Below are positions 44,624-57,413 of a stretch of DNA of 64,000 bases, piece by piece. The DNA lies in contig JAAXKB010000046.1 in assembly GCA_012269545.1 (NCBI GenBank), positions 3,401 to 67,400 of the forward strand, read 5' to 3'. The position numbers and the translations under genes were made by a program. Positions within the stretch are counted from its first letter, which is position 1; every line of letters begins with the position of its first letter. This DNA is from Gammaproteobacteria bacterium. Its GTDB lineage: Bacteria; Pseudomonadota; Gammaproteobacteria; Pseudomonadales; Azotimanducaceae. The notes beneath the pieces are model-generated. The model had not been told where the DNA came from. It did not search any database and worked only from the letters and a program-made list of their open reading frames with translations.

Positions 44624-45407
44624 CAGAGCTTGGCTGCAGGCTGATTGGCCGATGTCGGACAAGATTGTCGCTGGCGCCAGCACGCGATTCGGCGGCAACA
44701 GTACGGCTCCGGCCTTAGCGGAGAACAACGTCGGCTTAAACGTTGGCGATGTGCCGAGCGTGGTACAGGGCAATCGGCAAGCGCTGGCGCGCATGATTGC
44801 CGGGCAAAACGGTTCTGCAATCATCGAGCCTGTTAATGTGCAGTGGCTGCATCAGGTGCACGGCAGCGATTGTATTTATGTTGGCAAGGACTCGGATCTC
44901 ACCGCTGCGCCTCAGGCCGATGCCATGTGGACAGATCAACCGGGGCTTGCCCTAGCCATTCAAAGTGCAGACTGCGTGCCTGTCGTGATGACAGATTTGG
45001 CTGGGAGGCTGATAGGCGCAGCTCATGGCGGGTGGCGGGGTCTGGTCGCGGGTGTGCTGCCCAAGCTGGTGGGCTGCATGCCCACTCAGGCAGGTAATCT
45101 CACGGCTTGGGTTGGCCCTTGCATTGGCAAGGCCTACTTTGAAGTCGGCGCGGAGGTTTGGCGTCCGGTTGAGCGTATCTGTGCGGACGCGGTCGATCCT
45201 CACCCATCGGACAGCGGTAAACGATTGGTAGATCTGCCGCTGTTGGCCCAGCGGCAGCTGCAAGCCTGCGGGGTTAAGGCAGTATTTCAAAGCAGCCTGT
45301 GTTCCTATACCGGCGCTGAATTTTACTCTCACCGGCAGGCAACACACGAGCGTGGGCCCGGTGCGCAAACGGGTCGAATGGCCACATTTATCTGTCGGAT
45401 GGCCTAG
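44613..45407 (+). CDS. pgeF: Peptidoglycan editing factor PgeF (YfiH family)
   Basis: STRFGGNSTAPALAENNVGLNVGD, ADAMWTDQPGLALAIQSADCVPVVM, GAAHGGWRGLVAGVL; overlaps rluD. Confidence 0.94.
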   Translation: MLTDRAWLQADWPMSDKIVAGASTRFGGNSTAPALAENNVGLNVGDVPSVVQGNRQALARMIAGQNGSAIIEPVNVQWLHQVHGSDCIYVGKDSDLTAAPQADAMWTDQPGLALAIQSADCVPVVMTDLAGRLIGAAHGGWRGLVAGVLPKLVGCMPTQAGNLTAWVGPCIGKAYFEVGAEVWRPVERICADAVDPHPSDSGKRLVDLPLLAQRQLQACGVKAVFQSSLCSYTGAEFYSHRQATHERGPGAQTGRMATFICRMA

Positions 45408-45545
45408 CTGGGACGAAGCGTTCATTGACATGTCGTCGCCGAATCACAAGAATAGCGCGCTTGCGCAAATTGGGGTGATGATTCCGAATCTAAACTTCAA
45501 TGAGTCCATTTCAAAATCAATAGCTTACGAGCGTTTCCGTCGCTG

Positions 45546-45563
45546 CCATTGCCCTCGCAATGG
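45546..45563. repeat. Perfect 7-bp inverted repeat upstream of ilvB
   Basis: CCATTGC-CCTC-GCAATGG; no T run follows; function unknown. Confidence 0.4.
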
Positions 45564-45707
45564 GCGGCGGATACTGCGCCAAAAGGAGGGGTTGATTGTC
45601 GGATTGGGACCAGTGTGCAAAATCGTTTTTCGCTGCAGTGAGTCGCCGTGATTAGCTGCAGGGACCAACAGGCATAACAGAACGTTAAAGTACAAAGAGG
45701 TTGAAAC

Positions 45708-47470
45708 ATGACGGAAATGCTGTCCGGAGGCGATATGCTTATCCGTGCATTGCAGGATGAGGGTGTGGAATACATCTTCGGGTATCCCGGAGGGTCTGCC
45801 CTGCACATCTATGATGCAATTTTCCGTCAGCAGAAAATTGAACACATTCTGGTGCGCCACGAACAGGCAGCTACGCATATGGCTGATGGCTATGCGCGGT
45901 CGACCGGTGATCCCGGAGTTGTGCTTGTAACGTCAGGCCCCGGGGCTACCAACGCCATTACCGGCATCGCCACCGCCTACATGGACAGTATTCCCATGGT
46001 GGTGATTTCTGGGCAGGTCCCCAGCGACCTGATAGGAACCGACGCCTTTCAGGAAACTGATATGGTTGGTATTTCCCGCCCTGTCGTAAAGCATAGCTTT
46101 ATGGTTCGTGACGCCTCCGAAATACCGGCAGTGGTGAAAAAGGCGTTCCACATTGCTACCACAGGCCGTCCCGGCCCGGTGGTCATTGATGTACCCAAGG
46201 ACACCACCGACCCAAGCGCCACTTACGCTTACGAGTATCCAAGCACGGTAGCCATGCGCTCATACAACCCGGCGTTTGAGGGTGACAGTCAGCAAGTGAA
46301 CCGGGCAATTGAGGCCTTGTTGGCAGCCAAGCGACCGGTTTTTTACGTGGGCGGCGGTGTTATTCAAGCCGACGCTGAGGATGCCTTGCGGGCTCTGGTC
46401 AGAGCCGCCAACGTGCCTGTCACGTCGACGTTGATGGGCTTGGGTGCATATCCGGGCAGCGATCCGCAGAGCTTGGGTATGTTGGGTATGCACGGTACCT
46501 ACGAAGCCAACATGGCGATGCACGAAACGGATCTTATTTTTGCACTGGGCGCGCGCTTTGATGACCGGGTTACCAACAACCCAGACAAATTCTCGCCGAA
46601 AGCCACCATTGTGCATCTGGATGTGGACTCCGCTTCGGTGGATAAAATCATATGTTCCGACATTGCCTTGGTGGGTGATGCAGGTTGGGCGCTGAATGCT
46701 CTTTGGGATGCCTATCAGGCGCGAGATGCAGAACGCGACGCTGGCGCAAAGGAAAAGCAGCAGCAGGATATGGCTCAGTGGTGGGAACAGATCAACCAGT
46801 GGCGCAGTGCGCATGGCCTGAATCACAATATGCAGCCAGCGGCGGGGCAGAGCATTTTGCCCCAGCTTGCGATACAAACCCTGTATCGGGTGACCAAGGG
46901 CGATGCCTTTGTTACGTCGGATGTGGGGCAGCATCAAATGTTCGCAGCCCAGTACTATCACTTTGATGAGCCCAGACGGTGGATCAACTCTGGTGGTCTA
47001 GGCACCATGGGCTTCGGCCTGCCGTCAGCCATGGGCGTGCAAATGGGCAACCCAGAATCCGTCGTCGCCTGCGTAACCGGCGAGGGCTCCTTCATGATGA
47101 ACATGCAAGAGCTATCGACCTGTCTGCAATATGGTCTGCCCATCAAAATTATTAATTTGAACAATCAGGCCTTGGGCATGGTTAAGCAGTGGCAGGACAT
47201 GCAGTACGGTGGCCGACATTCTCAGAGTACGTACAGCGACTCCTTGCCCGATTTCAAAACCTTAGTAGAAGCCTTTGGTCATGTTGGTATTCGCGTGAGC
47301 GATGCCATGGAGCTAGACGCTGCGATGGAAGCGGCGTTCTCGGAAGAGAACAAAAACCGGCTGGTGTTTGTCGATGTTTGGGTCGACCCGCATGAGCATG
47401 TTTATCCAATGGCGATAAAGGGCGGGGCGATGAACGACATGATTCTGAGCAAAACACAGGAGGCCTCGTC

Positions 47471-47474
<4 letters not shown>
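45708..47474 (+). CDS. ilvB: Acetolactate synthase large subunit
   Basis: [54 protein letters not shown], ThDP region [29 protein letters not shown]. Confidence 0.96.
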
Positions 47475-49043
<1,569 letters not shown>

Positions 49044-49206
49044 ATCAGCTGACCCCTCCCGCCCGGTTGGTGATGGGTGAGCGCGAAAGCTCGCCCAACA
49101 CTGAGACCCAACAAAAAAACACTTGTATCTTGGCCGCTTCTTGCGACAGTAGACACATCGCAGCTGGGTGATAAATAACCCGGCGCTGTCAATTACGAGG
49201 AAGCTC

Positions 49207-50049
49207 ATGGATAACGATGAGAAGCCAGCTTTGCAGATCGTCAGCGAGGACGCAGGCGATGACCCCGGTGCTAGCCACTACGCCAAGGGCGCCCAGCGTG
49301 GTTTGGGCAGACGCGGCGTCTACTTGCTGCCAAATTTGATCACCACGGGATCACTCTTTGCGGGTTTCTATGCCATCGTCACGTCGATGAACGGGCAACC
49401 GCTGGCAGCCTGTTTGGCAATCTTCATCGCCATGATGCTCGATGGTGCCGACGGGCGCATTGCGCGCATGACAGGAACCCAAAGTGCCTTCGGCGCACAA
49501 TACGACAGCTTGTCTGATTTGGTGGCCTTCGGTGTGGCCCCAGCCTTGGTCGCTTTCTCTTGGGGTTTGTCCGCATTGGGTCAGCTGGGTTGGGTAGCTG
49601 CCTTTGCCTACATGGCCTGTGCCGCGCTGCGACTGGCCCGATTCAACGTTGACGGCGAAGAGGGTTCCTTTACGGGCCTTGCCAGTCCTGCAGCGGCGGG
49701 TCTTATCGTGTTCAGTATCTGGGTGGCGCTGGAGCAAGGCATGACTCAGCCTCCGGTGTTTGTTGCGCTCGTGTTCGCAGCCCTGACTGTTGCTGCAGCG
49801 TTGTTGATGGTCAGCAATTACGAGTATTTTTCTCCGAAAAAAATCAACCTGCGAGAGCGGATTCCGTTTGTCACACTGGTGCTGATTTCGATGGGGTTTG
49901 CGGTCGCCATGATCGATCCGCCCATGGTGATGCTTGGCATGGCGCTGGTTTATGCAGCGTCAGGCCCGGGTAAAAGTCTTTGGCTAAAACTACAGGGCGC
50001 CAATAACCCCATTGCTAAGAAACCGGAGACTGAGGATGTTGATTCGTAA
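49207..50049 (+). CDS. pssA: CDP-diacylglycerol--serine O-phosphatidyltransferase
   Basis: CDP-alcohol phosphatidyltransferase motif [26 protein letters not shown]; start at 49207. Confidence 0.95.
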   Translation: MDNDEKPALQIVSEDAGDDPGASHYAKGAQRGLGRRGVYLLPNLITTGSLFAGFYAIVTSMNGQPLAACLAIFIAMMLDGADGRIARMTGTQSAFGAQYDSLSDLVAFGVAPALVAFSWGLSALGQLGWVAAFAYMACAALRLARFNVDGEEGSFTGLASPAAAGLIVFSIWVALEQGMTQPPVFVALVFAALTVAAALLMVSNYEYFSPKKINLRERIPFVTLVLISMGFAVAMIDPPMVMLGMALVYAASGPGKSLWLKLQGANNPIAKKPETEDVDS

Positions 50050-50956
50050 GCCCGCCGCGATCGCCAGTTCAGAGATCACACCAGAGCGCGTCTATCGCGG
50101 CCGCAGAGAATTCATGGCTGCTGGCGCCTTAGGCCTGTCAGGGCTGGCGCTGCCTCGCTCCGCGCAGGCGGGATTGCAGGATGATGATGAGATCACTCCA
50201 GAGAACATCGTTACCCAGTACAACAACTTTTACGAATTCGGCACAGACAAAAGCGATCCCGCCACCTACGCCCATGAGATGACCACCGATCCGTGGAGTG
50301 TCGTGGTATCGGGTGAAGCAAATAAAACCGGCACCTTTGCCTTCGAGGACATCATCAAGGGGCTGGACGTTGAGGAGCGAGTCTACCGTTTCCGTTGCGT
50401 TGAAGCGTGGTCCATGGTGGTGCCTTGGATGGGCATTCCGTTGAGGAAGATTCTTTCCCAGTTTGAACCGACCGGGAATGCGAAATTCGTCGAGTTTGAA
50501 ACACTCTACCGCCCCAGCGAAATGCGCGGGCAAAGAGGCTTTTTCTCAAGTATCGATTGGCCGTACGTTGAGGGCCTGCGTATGGATGAGGCCAATCACC
50601 CGCTGACGCTGATGGTCACCGGGCTCTACGGTAAGGATTTACCCAATCAAAATGGCGCACCGTGGCGACTGATGGTGCCGTGGAAGTATGGCTTTAAAAG
50701 CATCAAATCCATCGTCAGCATCCGCTTTACCGAACGCGAACCCTTAAATACCTGGAAGCAACTGCAGGCCAGTGAGTACGGATTCTATGCCAACGTCAAT
50801 CCAGCGGTGTCGCATCCGCGCTGGAGTCAGGCCTCGGAGCGACGTTTGCCCAGCTCTCTGTTCGACGCGAATCGACGGCCCACACTACCGTTCAACGGGT
50901 ATGCCGACGAGGTTGCGAGTCTTTACGCAGGCATGGATTTACGCAAGTACTACTAA
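50036..50956 (+). CDS. msrP: Protein-methionine-sulfoxide reductase catalytic subunit MsrP
   Basis: Twin-arginine signal [25 protein letters not shown]; molybdopterin-binding region [20 protein letters not shown]. Confidence 0.96.
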   Translation: MLIRKPAAIASSEITPERVYRGRREFMAAGALGLSGLALPRSAQAGLQDDDEITPENIVTQYNNFYEFGTDKSDPATYAHEMTTDPWSVVVSGEANKTGTFAFEDIIKGLDVEERVYRFRCVEAWSMVVPWMGIPLRKILSQFEPTGNAKFVEFETLYRPSEMRGQRGFFSSIDWPYVEGLRMDEANHPLTLMVTGLYGKDLPNQNGAPWRLMVPWKYGFKSIKSIVSIRFTEREPLNTWKQLQASEYGFYANVNPAVSHPRWSQASERRLPSSLFDANRRPTLPFNGYADEVASLYAGMDLRKYY

Positions 50957-50968
50957 GGGTGCGTTGAG

Positions 50969-51604
50969 TTGGCTCGCTACCTCAAACCCGCCATCGTGTT
51001 CGCGCTGCTCATGCCTTGGTGCTGGCTGGCCTATCGGGTCTACCTTGAGACATTGCAGACAGGTGCCGGTCTTGGCGCTGACCCAGTCGAGGGCCTGATT
51101 CACTACCTAGGTGAGTGGTCTTTGATTGTGCTGCTCAGCGCATTTTCGGTGACGCCGCTCAGCCGCCAATTCAAATGGCCAATGCTGATCCGCAGTCGCC
51201 GTCTTATCGGCGTTGTCGCCTTTGTCTTTGTGGCAGTTCATACCTTGGTTTTTGCGATTTTCTATGCCGAACTTAAGTGGTCGATTTTTCTGCGGGAAGT
51301 CGTCGAGCGCCCCTACATTACCTTGGGCATGGCCAGCGTAGTCATTCTCATGCTGCTGACGCTCACCTCGACACGAGGCTGGCAGCGCCGACTCGGACGG
51401 CGCTGGAAGCAACTGCATCGCTGGGTCTATCTGGCGGTACCCTTGGCGCTTCTCCATCTGCTTTGGCTGCGCAAAGACGGCTATACAGACGTGTTCATCT
51501 ACAGCCTCTGGGCGGCGGTGATGGCGGCGGAGCGAATTCATCACTGGCGCGGCGGCCGGCGTGAAAAACAATCCCGTCTGGCCAAGGCTTCGGTTAGCAT
51601 ATAA
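50969..51604 (+). CDS. msrQ: MsrQ haem-binding membrane subunit
   Basis: GEWSLIVLLSAFSVTPLSRQFKWPMLIRSRRLIGVVAFVFVAVHTLVF...LHRWVYLAVPLALLHLLW; TTG start; follows msrP. Confidence 0.94.
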   Translation: MARYLKPAIVFALLMPWCWLAYRVYLETLQTGAGLGADPVEGLIHYLGEWSLIVLLSAFSVTPLSRQFKWPMLIRSRRLIGVVAFVFVAVHTLVFAIFYAELKWSIFLREVVERPYITLGMASVVILMLLTLTSTRGWQRRLGRRWKQLHRWVYLAVPLALLHLLWLRKDGYTDVFIYSLWAAVMAAERIHHWRGGRREKQSRLAKASVSI

Positions 51605-51632
51605 CCCATCTTTTTCAGGCGTCAGCGACGAT

Positions 51633-52340
51633 ATGTCTCAAGCCAACCCATCCAGTGAATCATTCTTGAGCAAGCGCCAACGACGCATGCTGCAGGATAT
51701 GGGAATCGACGTGTTTACCACGCGGACGGCAAGTGCTGATGCATTGGCCGGGCCTGCACAGGACGCTCGGTCTGCAACTTCAAAAAATCCCGCTGCAGCC
51801 GCACGGGCAGCCCTAACCGCAGCAAAGGATGCAAAAAGAGAAGAGACGCCACCTGCCGCACAGGCGGTGAATGAACAGCAGCCGGCGATGCCACAGTCAG
51901 ATGCACCGCCCTCAGCGCCGCTCAGAATCGAACTGAGCTTTGTGGCAACGCCGGCACTCACGTACGTTGGTGAGACCGAGCTTTCTACCCTAGAGCTGCG
52001 CTTTGTGCAGGACGTTGCCAGTGCGGCACAGTGGGTGGCGACTCGCTCCGCGCTAAAAGGCACGGTGCGCAACAGCGAGTTTCGCTGGCCCATCGTGGAG
52101 GCGGCGGGTACACCAGAGCGCGCGATCACCGTGTTTTGCGAAAAGCATGGTCTGTTGTCCCGCAGTGCCGCGGTATTGGTCTCCGCAGGCGCTGCGCGTT
52201 TACTCAAACCCTGGCTGGCGGAGAGTACCGAGCACTGGCTGGAAGTGGATGTGTTAGCCCAAACCCTGACTCAAGGAGCCGCTAAGCGCGAACTGTGGCA
52301 GCGCGTGATGGCAAGTCTCCAGCCTGCTCGCCAGCCTTGA
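51633..52340 (+). CDS. Candidate DNA polymerase III psi subunit (HolD-like) with an Ala/Pro-rich linker
   Basis: Immediately upstream of rimI; N-term LSKRQRRMLQDMGIDVFTTR and C-term AAKRELWQRVMASL resemble the psi N-terminal helix and C-terminus. Distant similarity plus context only. Confidence 0.5.
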   Translation: MSQANPSSESFLSKRQRRMLQDMGIDVFTTRTASADALAGPAQDARSATSKNPAAAARAALTAAKDAKREETPPAAQAVNEQQPAMPQSDAPPSAPLRIELSFVATPALTYVGETELSTLELRFVQDVASAAQWVATRSALKGTVRNSEFRWPIVEAAGTPERAITVFCEKHGLLSRSAAVLVSAGAARLLKPWLAESTEHWLEVDVLAQTLTQGAAKRELWQRVMASLQPARQP

Positions 52341-52352
52341 TTTTGAGCCCTG

Positions 52353-52829
52353 ATGACCGCATCACATCCTGATAGCGTGCTCAGGCCAATGCTCCCGACA
52401 GATGTGTCCTTGGTGCTTGAAACAGAAGCATCGTGCTACCCGGATCCTTGGTCCGAGCAAACATTCCTGGACTGTTTGACCGCTCAGGCCAAGGGGTATC
52501 GGTGCTACGTCCTGCTGCTGGACGAGCGGGTAATCGGCCATGCGGTGCTCACCGTGATCCTCGACGAGGCCGAGCTGCTGAATTTTTGTCTGGCGCCCAA
52601 CCATCAGGGCAAGGGTCTGGCTGGCCGTTATTTGGATGTTGTTTTGATGACAATGGCTGAACAAGGCGCCAGCAAGCTGTTTCTCGAAGTTCGGCAAAGC
52701 AACACGCCAGCCCGGCAGCTTTACGCATCTGCGGGCATGCACGAGATCGGGCGGCGCAAGGACTACTACCCGCTGAGCGATGGCCGTGAGGACGCGATTG
52801 TGATGGGTCTTGAATTTTGCGCGGTTTGA
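52353..52829 (+). CDS. rimI: Ribosomal protein bS18 N-acetyltransferase RimI
   Basis: CYPDPWSEQTFLDCL, LLNFCLAPNHQGKGLAGRYLDVVL, KLFLEVRQSNTPARQLYASAGMHEIGRRKDYYPL, DAIVMGLEF. Confidence 0.94.
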   Translation: MTASHPDSVLRPMLPTDVSLVLETEASCYPDPWSEQTFLDCLTAQAKGYRCYVLLLDERVIGHAVLTVILDEAELLNFCLAPNHQGKGLAGRYLDVVLMTMAEQGASKLFLEVRQSNTPARQLYASAGMHEIGRRKDYYPLSDGREDAIVMGLEFCAV

Positions 52830-52985
52830 AAATGTCCGTATGTTGTTGCCAAAAAAATTGCTGGAGAGCTAAGTCAGGTCATAACTCACAGTCATAGTTT
52901 GTTAAAATGGCCCGTCGTCTTTAATGCCAATTTGAGTTTCATCAGTCGTCTACTTATCGGTGTATACCTGCAGGATCCAATCCCT

Positions 52986-54569
52986 ATGAGTTCGGAATTT
53001 CTTCAGCAAATTCAGCAGCGCAGAACCTTTGCCATCATCTCGCACCCGGATGCCGGTAAAACCACCATGACAGAAAAGCTGCTGTTGTTTGGCAACGCTA
53101 TTCAGTTGGCCGGTACGGTGAAGTCGCGCAAGTCTGATCGGCACGCAACCTCAGATTGGATGACCATGGAGCAGGAGCGCGGTATCTCGGTAACCACGTC
53201 GGTAATGCAGTTCCCTTACGCCGGCCGAACCGTCAACTTGCTGGATACGCCCGGGCACGAAGATTTCTCCGAGGACACCTATCGCACCCTTACCGCGGTG
53301 GATTCCGCCCTGATGGTGATTGACGGCGCCAAGGGCGTTGAGCCACGTACCATTAAGCTAATGGAGGTATGTCGCCTGCGAGATACGCCGATCATCACCT
53401 TCATCAACAAACTCGATCGGGAAATTCGCGATCCGATCGAGGTGTTGGACGAGATCGAAGACATTTTGCAGATACAGTGTGCCCCGATGAATTGGCCCAT
53501 CGGCATGGGACAGCAGTTTAAGGGCATCTACGAGCTGGCGGCGGACCGGCTGGTATGCTTTGAGAAGAGTCAGGGCCATCACATTCACGCTTATCGAGTG
53601 ATTGAAGGGCTAGACAGCGACGAGGCGCGTGAACTGCTGGGCATGGATTACGAGGGCTTCGTCGACGAAATTGAACTGGTTCGCGGCGCCAGCCATGACT
53701 TTGATCAGGCGGACTTTGAAAGCGCCACGGTCAGTCCCGTGTATTTTGGTACAGCCTTGGGCAATTTCGGTGTGCAGCAAATGTTGGATGGGTTTGTTGA
53801 GCTGGCTCCCAAGCCTCAGCCGCGGGCAACGCACGATCGATTGATCGAACCGGAAGAGTCAGCTTTTTCTGGGTTTGTTTTCAAAATTCAGGCGAACATG
53901 GATCCAAGACACCGAGACCGAATTGCGTTCTTACGTGTGTGCTCGGGCACTTACCGTCAGGGTATGAAGGTACGCCATCAACGCTTGGGTAAGGACGTAC
54001 GCATTGCTGATGCGGTGACCTTTATGGCCGGTGACCGAGTGCAAACCGAAGAAGCCTATGCCGGTGACATTATCGGGCTACACAATCACGGCACCATTCA
54101 AATTGGCGATGCGTTCTCTGAAGGTGAGAACCACGAATTCATCGGCATTCCGAACTTTGCACCGGAATTGTTTCGCCGGGTTCGAGTGAAAGATCCCCTG
54201 CGCGGTAAGCAGCTGGAAAAGGGAGTTCAGCAGTTAGCCGAGGAGGGCGCTACCCAGATGTTTAAGCCGCTGACGAAAAACGAACTCATAGTTGGTGCGG
54301 TAGGCGTGCTGCAATTCGATGTGGTGGCCTTTCGTTTGCGCGACGAATATCGAGCAGAATGTATATGGGAAAACACCAGTACGTTTACGGCGCGTTGGAT
54401 TCGCTGCGATGACGACAAAATGCTGGCGGACTTCCGTAAAAAGAATGCAGAGAACTTGGCCATTGATGGCGGCGGCTACCTCACCTATCTCGCCAGCAGT
54501 CGAGTGAATTTGCAGGTAGTACAGGATCGGTGGCCAGATGTGGTGTTCAGTAAAACCCGTGAGCATTAG
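52986..54569 (+). CDS. prfC: Peptide chain release factor 3
   Basis: [65 protein letters not shown]; start at 52986. Confidence 0.97.
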   Translation: MSSEFLQQIQQRRTFAIISHPDAGKTTMTEKLLLFGNAIQLAGTVKSRKSDRHATSDWMTMEQERGISVTTSVMQFPYAGRTVNLLDTPGHEDFSEDTYRTLTAVDSALMVIDGAKGVEPRTIKLMEVCRLRDTPIITFINKLDREIRDPIEVLDEIEDILQIQCAPMNWPIGMGQQFKGIYELAADRLVCFEKSQGHHIHAYRVIEGLDSDEARELLGMDYEGFVDEIELVRGASHDFDQADFESATVSPVYFGTALGNFGVQQMLDGFVELAPKPQPRATHDRLIEPEESAFSGFVFKIQANMDPRHRDRIAFLRVCSGTYRQGMKVRHQRLGKDVRIADAVTFMAGDRVQTEEAYAGDIIGLHNHGTIQIGDAFSEGENHEFIGIPNFAPELFRRVRVKDPLRGKQLEKGVQQLAEEGATQMFKPLTKNELIVGAVGVLQFDVVAFRLRDEYRAECIWENTSTFTARWIRCDDDKMLADFRKKNAENLAIDGGGYLTYLASSRVNLQVVQDRWPDVVFSKTREH

Positions 54570-54614
54570 CCTGCAACGAAAATGCCTTTCTTTGCTGAGG
54601 CCAAAGGTTTAACC

Positions 54615-55424
54615 ATGCAAAACACACCGCCAGAACCGGTCCTAAATGAAGACCTCCTGTCTGGGTTCGCAAGGCTGACAGAAGACGGAGCCAGCGAACT
54701 GGATGCGGCGCTGTTGGTCGCTCAGGTGATTGACGATCATCTTGATACCCAGCAGACACGAACGCGGGTTGTCGAACTTGCGGAAACTGCCCGTGCTGAC
54801 GGCGTTGACGGTGTCGATGCTCTGCTGAGCTTTCTGGCTGGCCAAGGCTTTGGGCAGAGTGCCCTGACAGAGGCAGATCTCACGCACAGCAGTATCGACT
54901 GGTTGTTGCAGCAACATCAGGGCTTGCCGATTGTCGTAGCCGTGCTGCTGATTACGTTGGCTCGGGCGTTGGGTATGCAGGCGCATGGCGTGAATTATCC
55001 CGGGCATTTTTTGCTGCAGGTAGATGATGAGCTCATTGATCCCATCGGCTTGAGCGTGGTCCAGCGTGACGGTTTGCCGCACCCGGAGGGCGTGTTAGCA
55101 GACGAGTTGTTTTCACCTGCCAACGCCATGATGATCGGTTTTCGCATGTTGAATAACGTAAAGGCGTATAACCTGCGGCTGCAAAATTGGCGGGGTATGC
55201 TGGTGGTGTCAGATTATCAACTGGCCTTGGCGCATGCAGAGCCTAGCCTGTCAGGGATGGTGCATTTCGAGCGCGGCGAATACAGGCAGCAGGTGGGTGA
55301 GTCGGATGCGGCGCTGGAGGAATACACGCGCTGCGTTGATTTGTGCCAACGCGGTGCCCTAGTCGAGAAGGCCAAATCTCGGGTACAAAGTTTGCTGGCA
55401 GAGCACAAAGGGGAACTGCATTAG
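54615..55424 (+). CDS. SirB1 family (transglutaminase-like/TPR) protein
   Basis: HQGLPIVVAVLLITLARALGMQAHGVNYPGHFLLQVDDELIDP...LNNVKAYNLRLQNW. Confidence 0.88.
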   Translation: MQNTPPEPVLNEDLLSGFARLTEDGASELDAALLVAQVIDDHLDTQQTRTRVVELAETARADGVDGVDALLSFLAGQGFGQSALTEADLTHSSIDWLLQQHQGLPIVVAVLLITLARALGMQAHGVNYPGHFLLQVDDELIDPIGLSVVQRDGLPHPEGVLADELFSPANAMMIGFRMLNNVKAYNLRLQNWRGMLVVSDYQLALAHAEPSLSGMVHFERGEYRQQVGESDAALEEYTRCVDLCQRGALVEKAKSRVQSLLAEHKGELH

Positions 55425-55439
55425 ACGTCAGTCGGCCCG

Positions 55440-57311
55440 CTAGGTCATGTCGCCAAACGGGTTATCGTCCGCTAACTGGATAGGGTGTTCAAAACCCGGA
55501 ACGCTGATCTCGCGGTCGGTAAGCGTCAGGTCTCCGCCTTCCAATACGCCTTCGCCGAAACGATAGATGGGGGCGATATCGCCGTCGTCGGCTTTGTCGT
55601 TATAGGCCTGTGCCGAGCTCTCTATCGCTTCCTGGCGCTGCTTAGCTGCTGCGAAGGCTTGTGCGCCATAGCGTTTTTCAAGCATCCGCTCGGTTTGGTC
55701 AGGAGACATGAAAAAGCCGGTAGCATTATTGCCGCCAAAGCCTTTGGAATTCACGAATGCGCCGCGCATGCTGGCAATATCTCGTTGCTCGTCCTGCAGC
55801 GGGAAGTGCAGGTTGTCGCGGGCGACATCGTCGGCAATGTGATCGATGGTTTTGATGCCGGGGATAATGCTGTCCTGCCATGCACCGAGGATCGCCGAAA
55901 GCTGATCTCCGCCCGCGGGCGCTAACGAATGCCCGACATAGGATTTGATCGCTGCGATGCTTAAACTTGGTATGCCAAACGCCTTTGCAGCCTCACTCAT
56001 GATCGCCGATTCGGTGACCCTATTTTGCGGTGTGCCGGTGCCGTGGGCGTGCATGTAGGTGCTGGTCCGCAAACCGTCTTCACCTAGAATGCCTTTAGCC
56101 GCGGCCATTGCTTTGGCGACGGTTATGTAGTTGCCGATGCCCGGACCGGGAATGGATTTCTTATAGCCATCGGCGTTCACGAAAACATCGCCCACGGAAC
56201 CCAGTACGCGGGCGCCACTTTCCATCGCCAGCGCATCGTCCATCAGCACGATCCACACGGACGATTCCGCTAAGGTGAAACCAGCGTTGCTCGAAAACGG
56301 TCGGCAGGCTCTGCGGTTATCCGGCTGCGCGCTGTTGTCTAGGGCCATGAGCGCTTCGTCCTCAGTCAGGGCGCCCATGGTCCGATACCCTTCGATAACG
56401 GCTGGATTCACCGGAGCTTCCGCATTGCCGACGATGACGATGCGCTTGCTGCCGCTGCGTATCTCGTCCATGCCGCGTTTGACGCTATACAAAAAAGTGG
56501 CGCAGGCGCCAATGATGCCGGCGGTTTCACCGACTGAGCCGAACACATAGGCATTGACGAAGTCGCCGGGCATTTCCGCGAGACCAAGGGCAAGATTTTT
56601 GGAGGTTGGGCGTTTGCCGGTTAGGGCATTTTGCATCAATCCGCCATAACCGTCCTGATCCAGCTGTCCCATGGCGGAACCTGAATACACGCCTATTTGA
56701 TCGGGGCGTACCAAGCTCTTCAGTTCATCGATGGTGAAGCCAGTGGAGCGCAGCGCGTCTGACGCGCCGTAAACGGTCATCTGCAGGCCCCGTGGATGAC
56801 TTCTGCTGGGGTACAGGGCTGCAGGATCAAAGCCTGTGGGCAACTGACCAGCACTCGTCACTCTGCTGGGCCGCAGATCCTGCACCAGAACGCTAAGGTC
56901 GGCATTGCATCGAACCAAAACCTGCTTGTCGTCTAGCTCTGAGACGTTCCAGCCGTCGGGCAGCGTCTGCGGGAGTTGGCGTTTCGCGACCAAGAAGGTT
57001 TGCTCACTGTCGCTGACGTTGCCAAGGGACATTGCGTTGTTCCAAGGCACCCGTGCAACGTCGAAATGTTCAATTTTGCGCACCAAGGTGCCATCCAAGA
57101 TTCGCTGTTTGGTCGCACTGTCGAGATCTTGGTGGCCAGGGGTTGCTAAACCCATGAGCTTGGCAAGGCTGCTGAGGGTAGCCTTGCGCTTAGATTCTGG
57201 AAGAGCGTCTATGACCATGCGCCGGTAGGCGTGATTAAACGAAACACGCCCAGCGGGACTGATGCCGCCGCTGCCAACAATGATGGGTAGTGGGGTTCGC
57301 TGTTGCTTCAC
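55440..57311 (-). CDS. fabY: FabY-like beta-ketoacyl-ACP synthase
   Basis: 623 aa KS; N-term LPIIVGSGGISPAGRVSFNHAYRRMVIDAL resembles the pseudomonad FabY family; active-site Cys in IGACATFLYS, His in HAHGTGTPQNRVTES and KSYVGHSLAPAGGDQ. Confidence 0.82.
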   Translation of the reverse strand: MKQQRTPLPIIVGSGGISPAGRVSFNHAYRRMVIDALPESKRKATLSSLAKLMGLATPGHQDLDSATKQRILDGTLVRKIEHFDVARVPWNNAMSLGNVSDSEQTFLVAKRQLPQTLPDGWNVSELDDKQVLVRCNADLSVLVQDLRPSRVTSAGQLPTGFDPAALYPSRSHPRGLQMTVYGASDALRSTGFTIDELKSLVRPDQIGVYSGSAMGQLDQDGYGGLMQNALTGKRPTSKNLALGLAEMPGDFVNAYVFGSVGETAGIIGACATFLYSVKRGMDEIRSGSKRIVIVGNAEAPVNPAVIEGYRTMGALTEDEALMALDNSAQPDNRRACRPFSSNAGFTLAESSVWIVLMDDALAMESGARVLGSVGDVFVNADGYKKSIPGPGIGNYITVAKAMAAAKGILGEDGLRTSTYMHAHGTGTPQNRVTESAIMSEAAKAFGIPSLSIAAIKSYVGHSLAPAGGDQLSAILGAWQDSIIPGIKTIDHIADDVARDNLHFPLQDEQRDIASMRGAFVNSKGFGGNNATGFFMSPDQTERMLEKRYGAQAFAAAKQRQEAIESSAQAYNDKADDGDIAPIYRFGEGVLEGGDLTLTDREISVPGFEHPIQLADDNPFGDMT

Positions 57312-57413
57312 GTCAGTTGGCTCACAAAACTATTCCTGTTCGATAGCGCGTTGGCATGCGTCGTTGCGGTCCCGGAGTAAGCCAAGTGGTACCTGTGTTC
57401 GGGTGGTCACGGA

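Noticed and set aside
45352-45651. 99-aa ORF upstream of ilvB as a possible leader peptide gene
   Set aside because: No run of branched-chain codons and no following terminator; overlaps the pgeF 3' end.
46260-46961. 233-aa minus-strand ORF
   Set aside because: Antisense to ilvB; shadow ORF.
51638-52207. 189-aa minus-strand ORF
   Set aside because: Antisense to the HolD candidate; Ala/Ser-rich translation typical of the reverse strand of GC-rich coding DNA.
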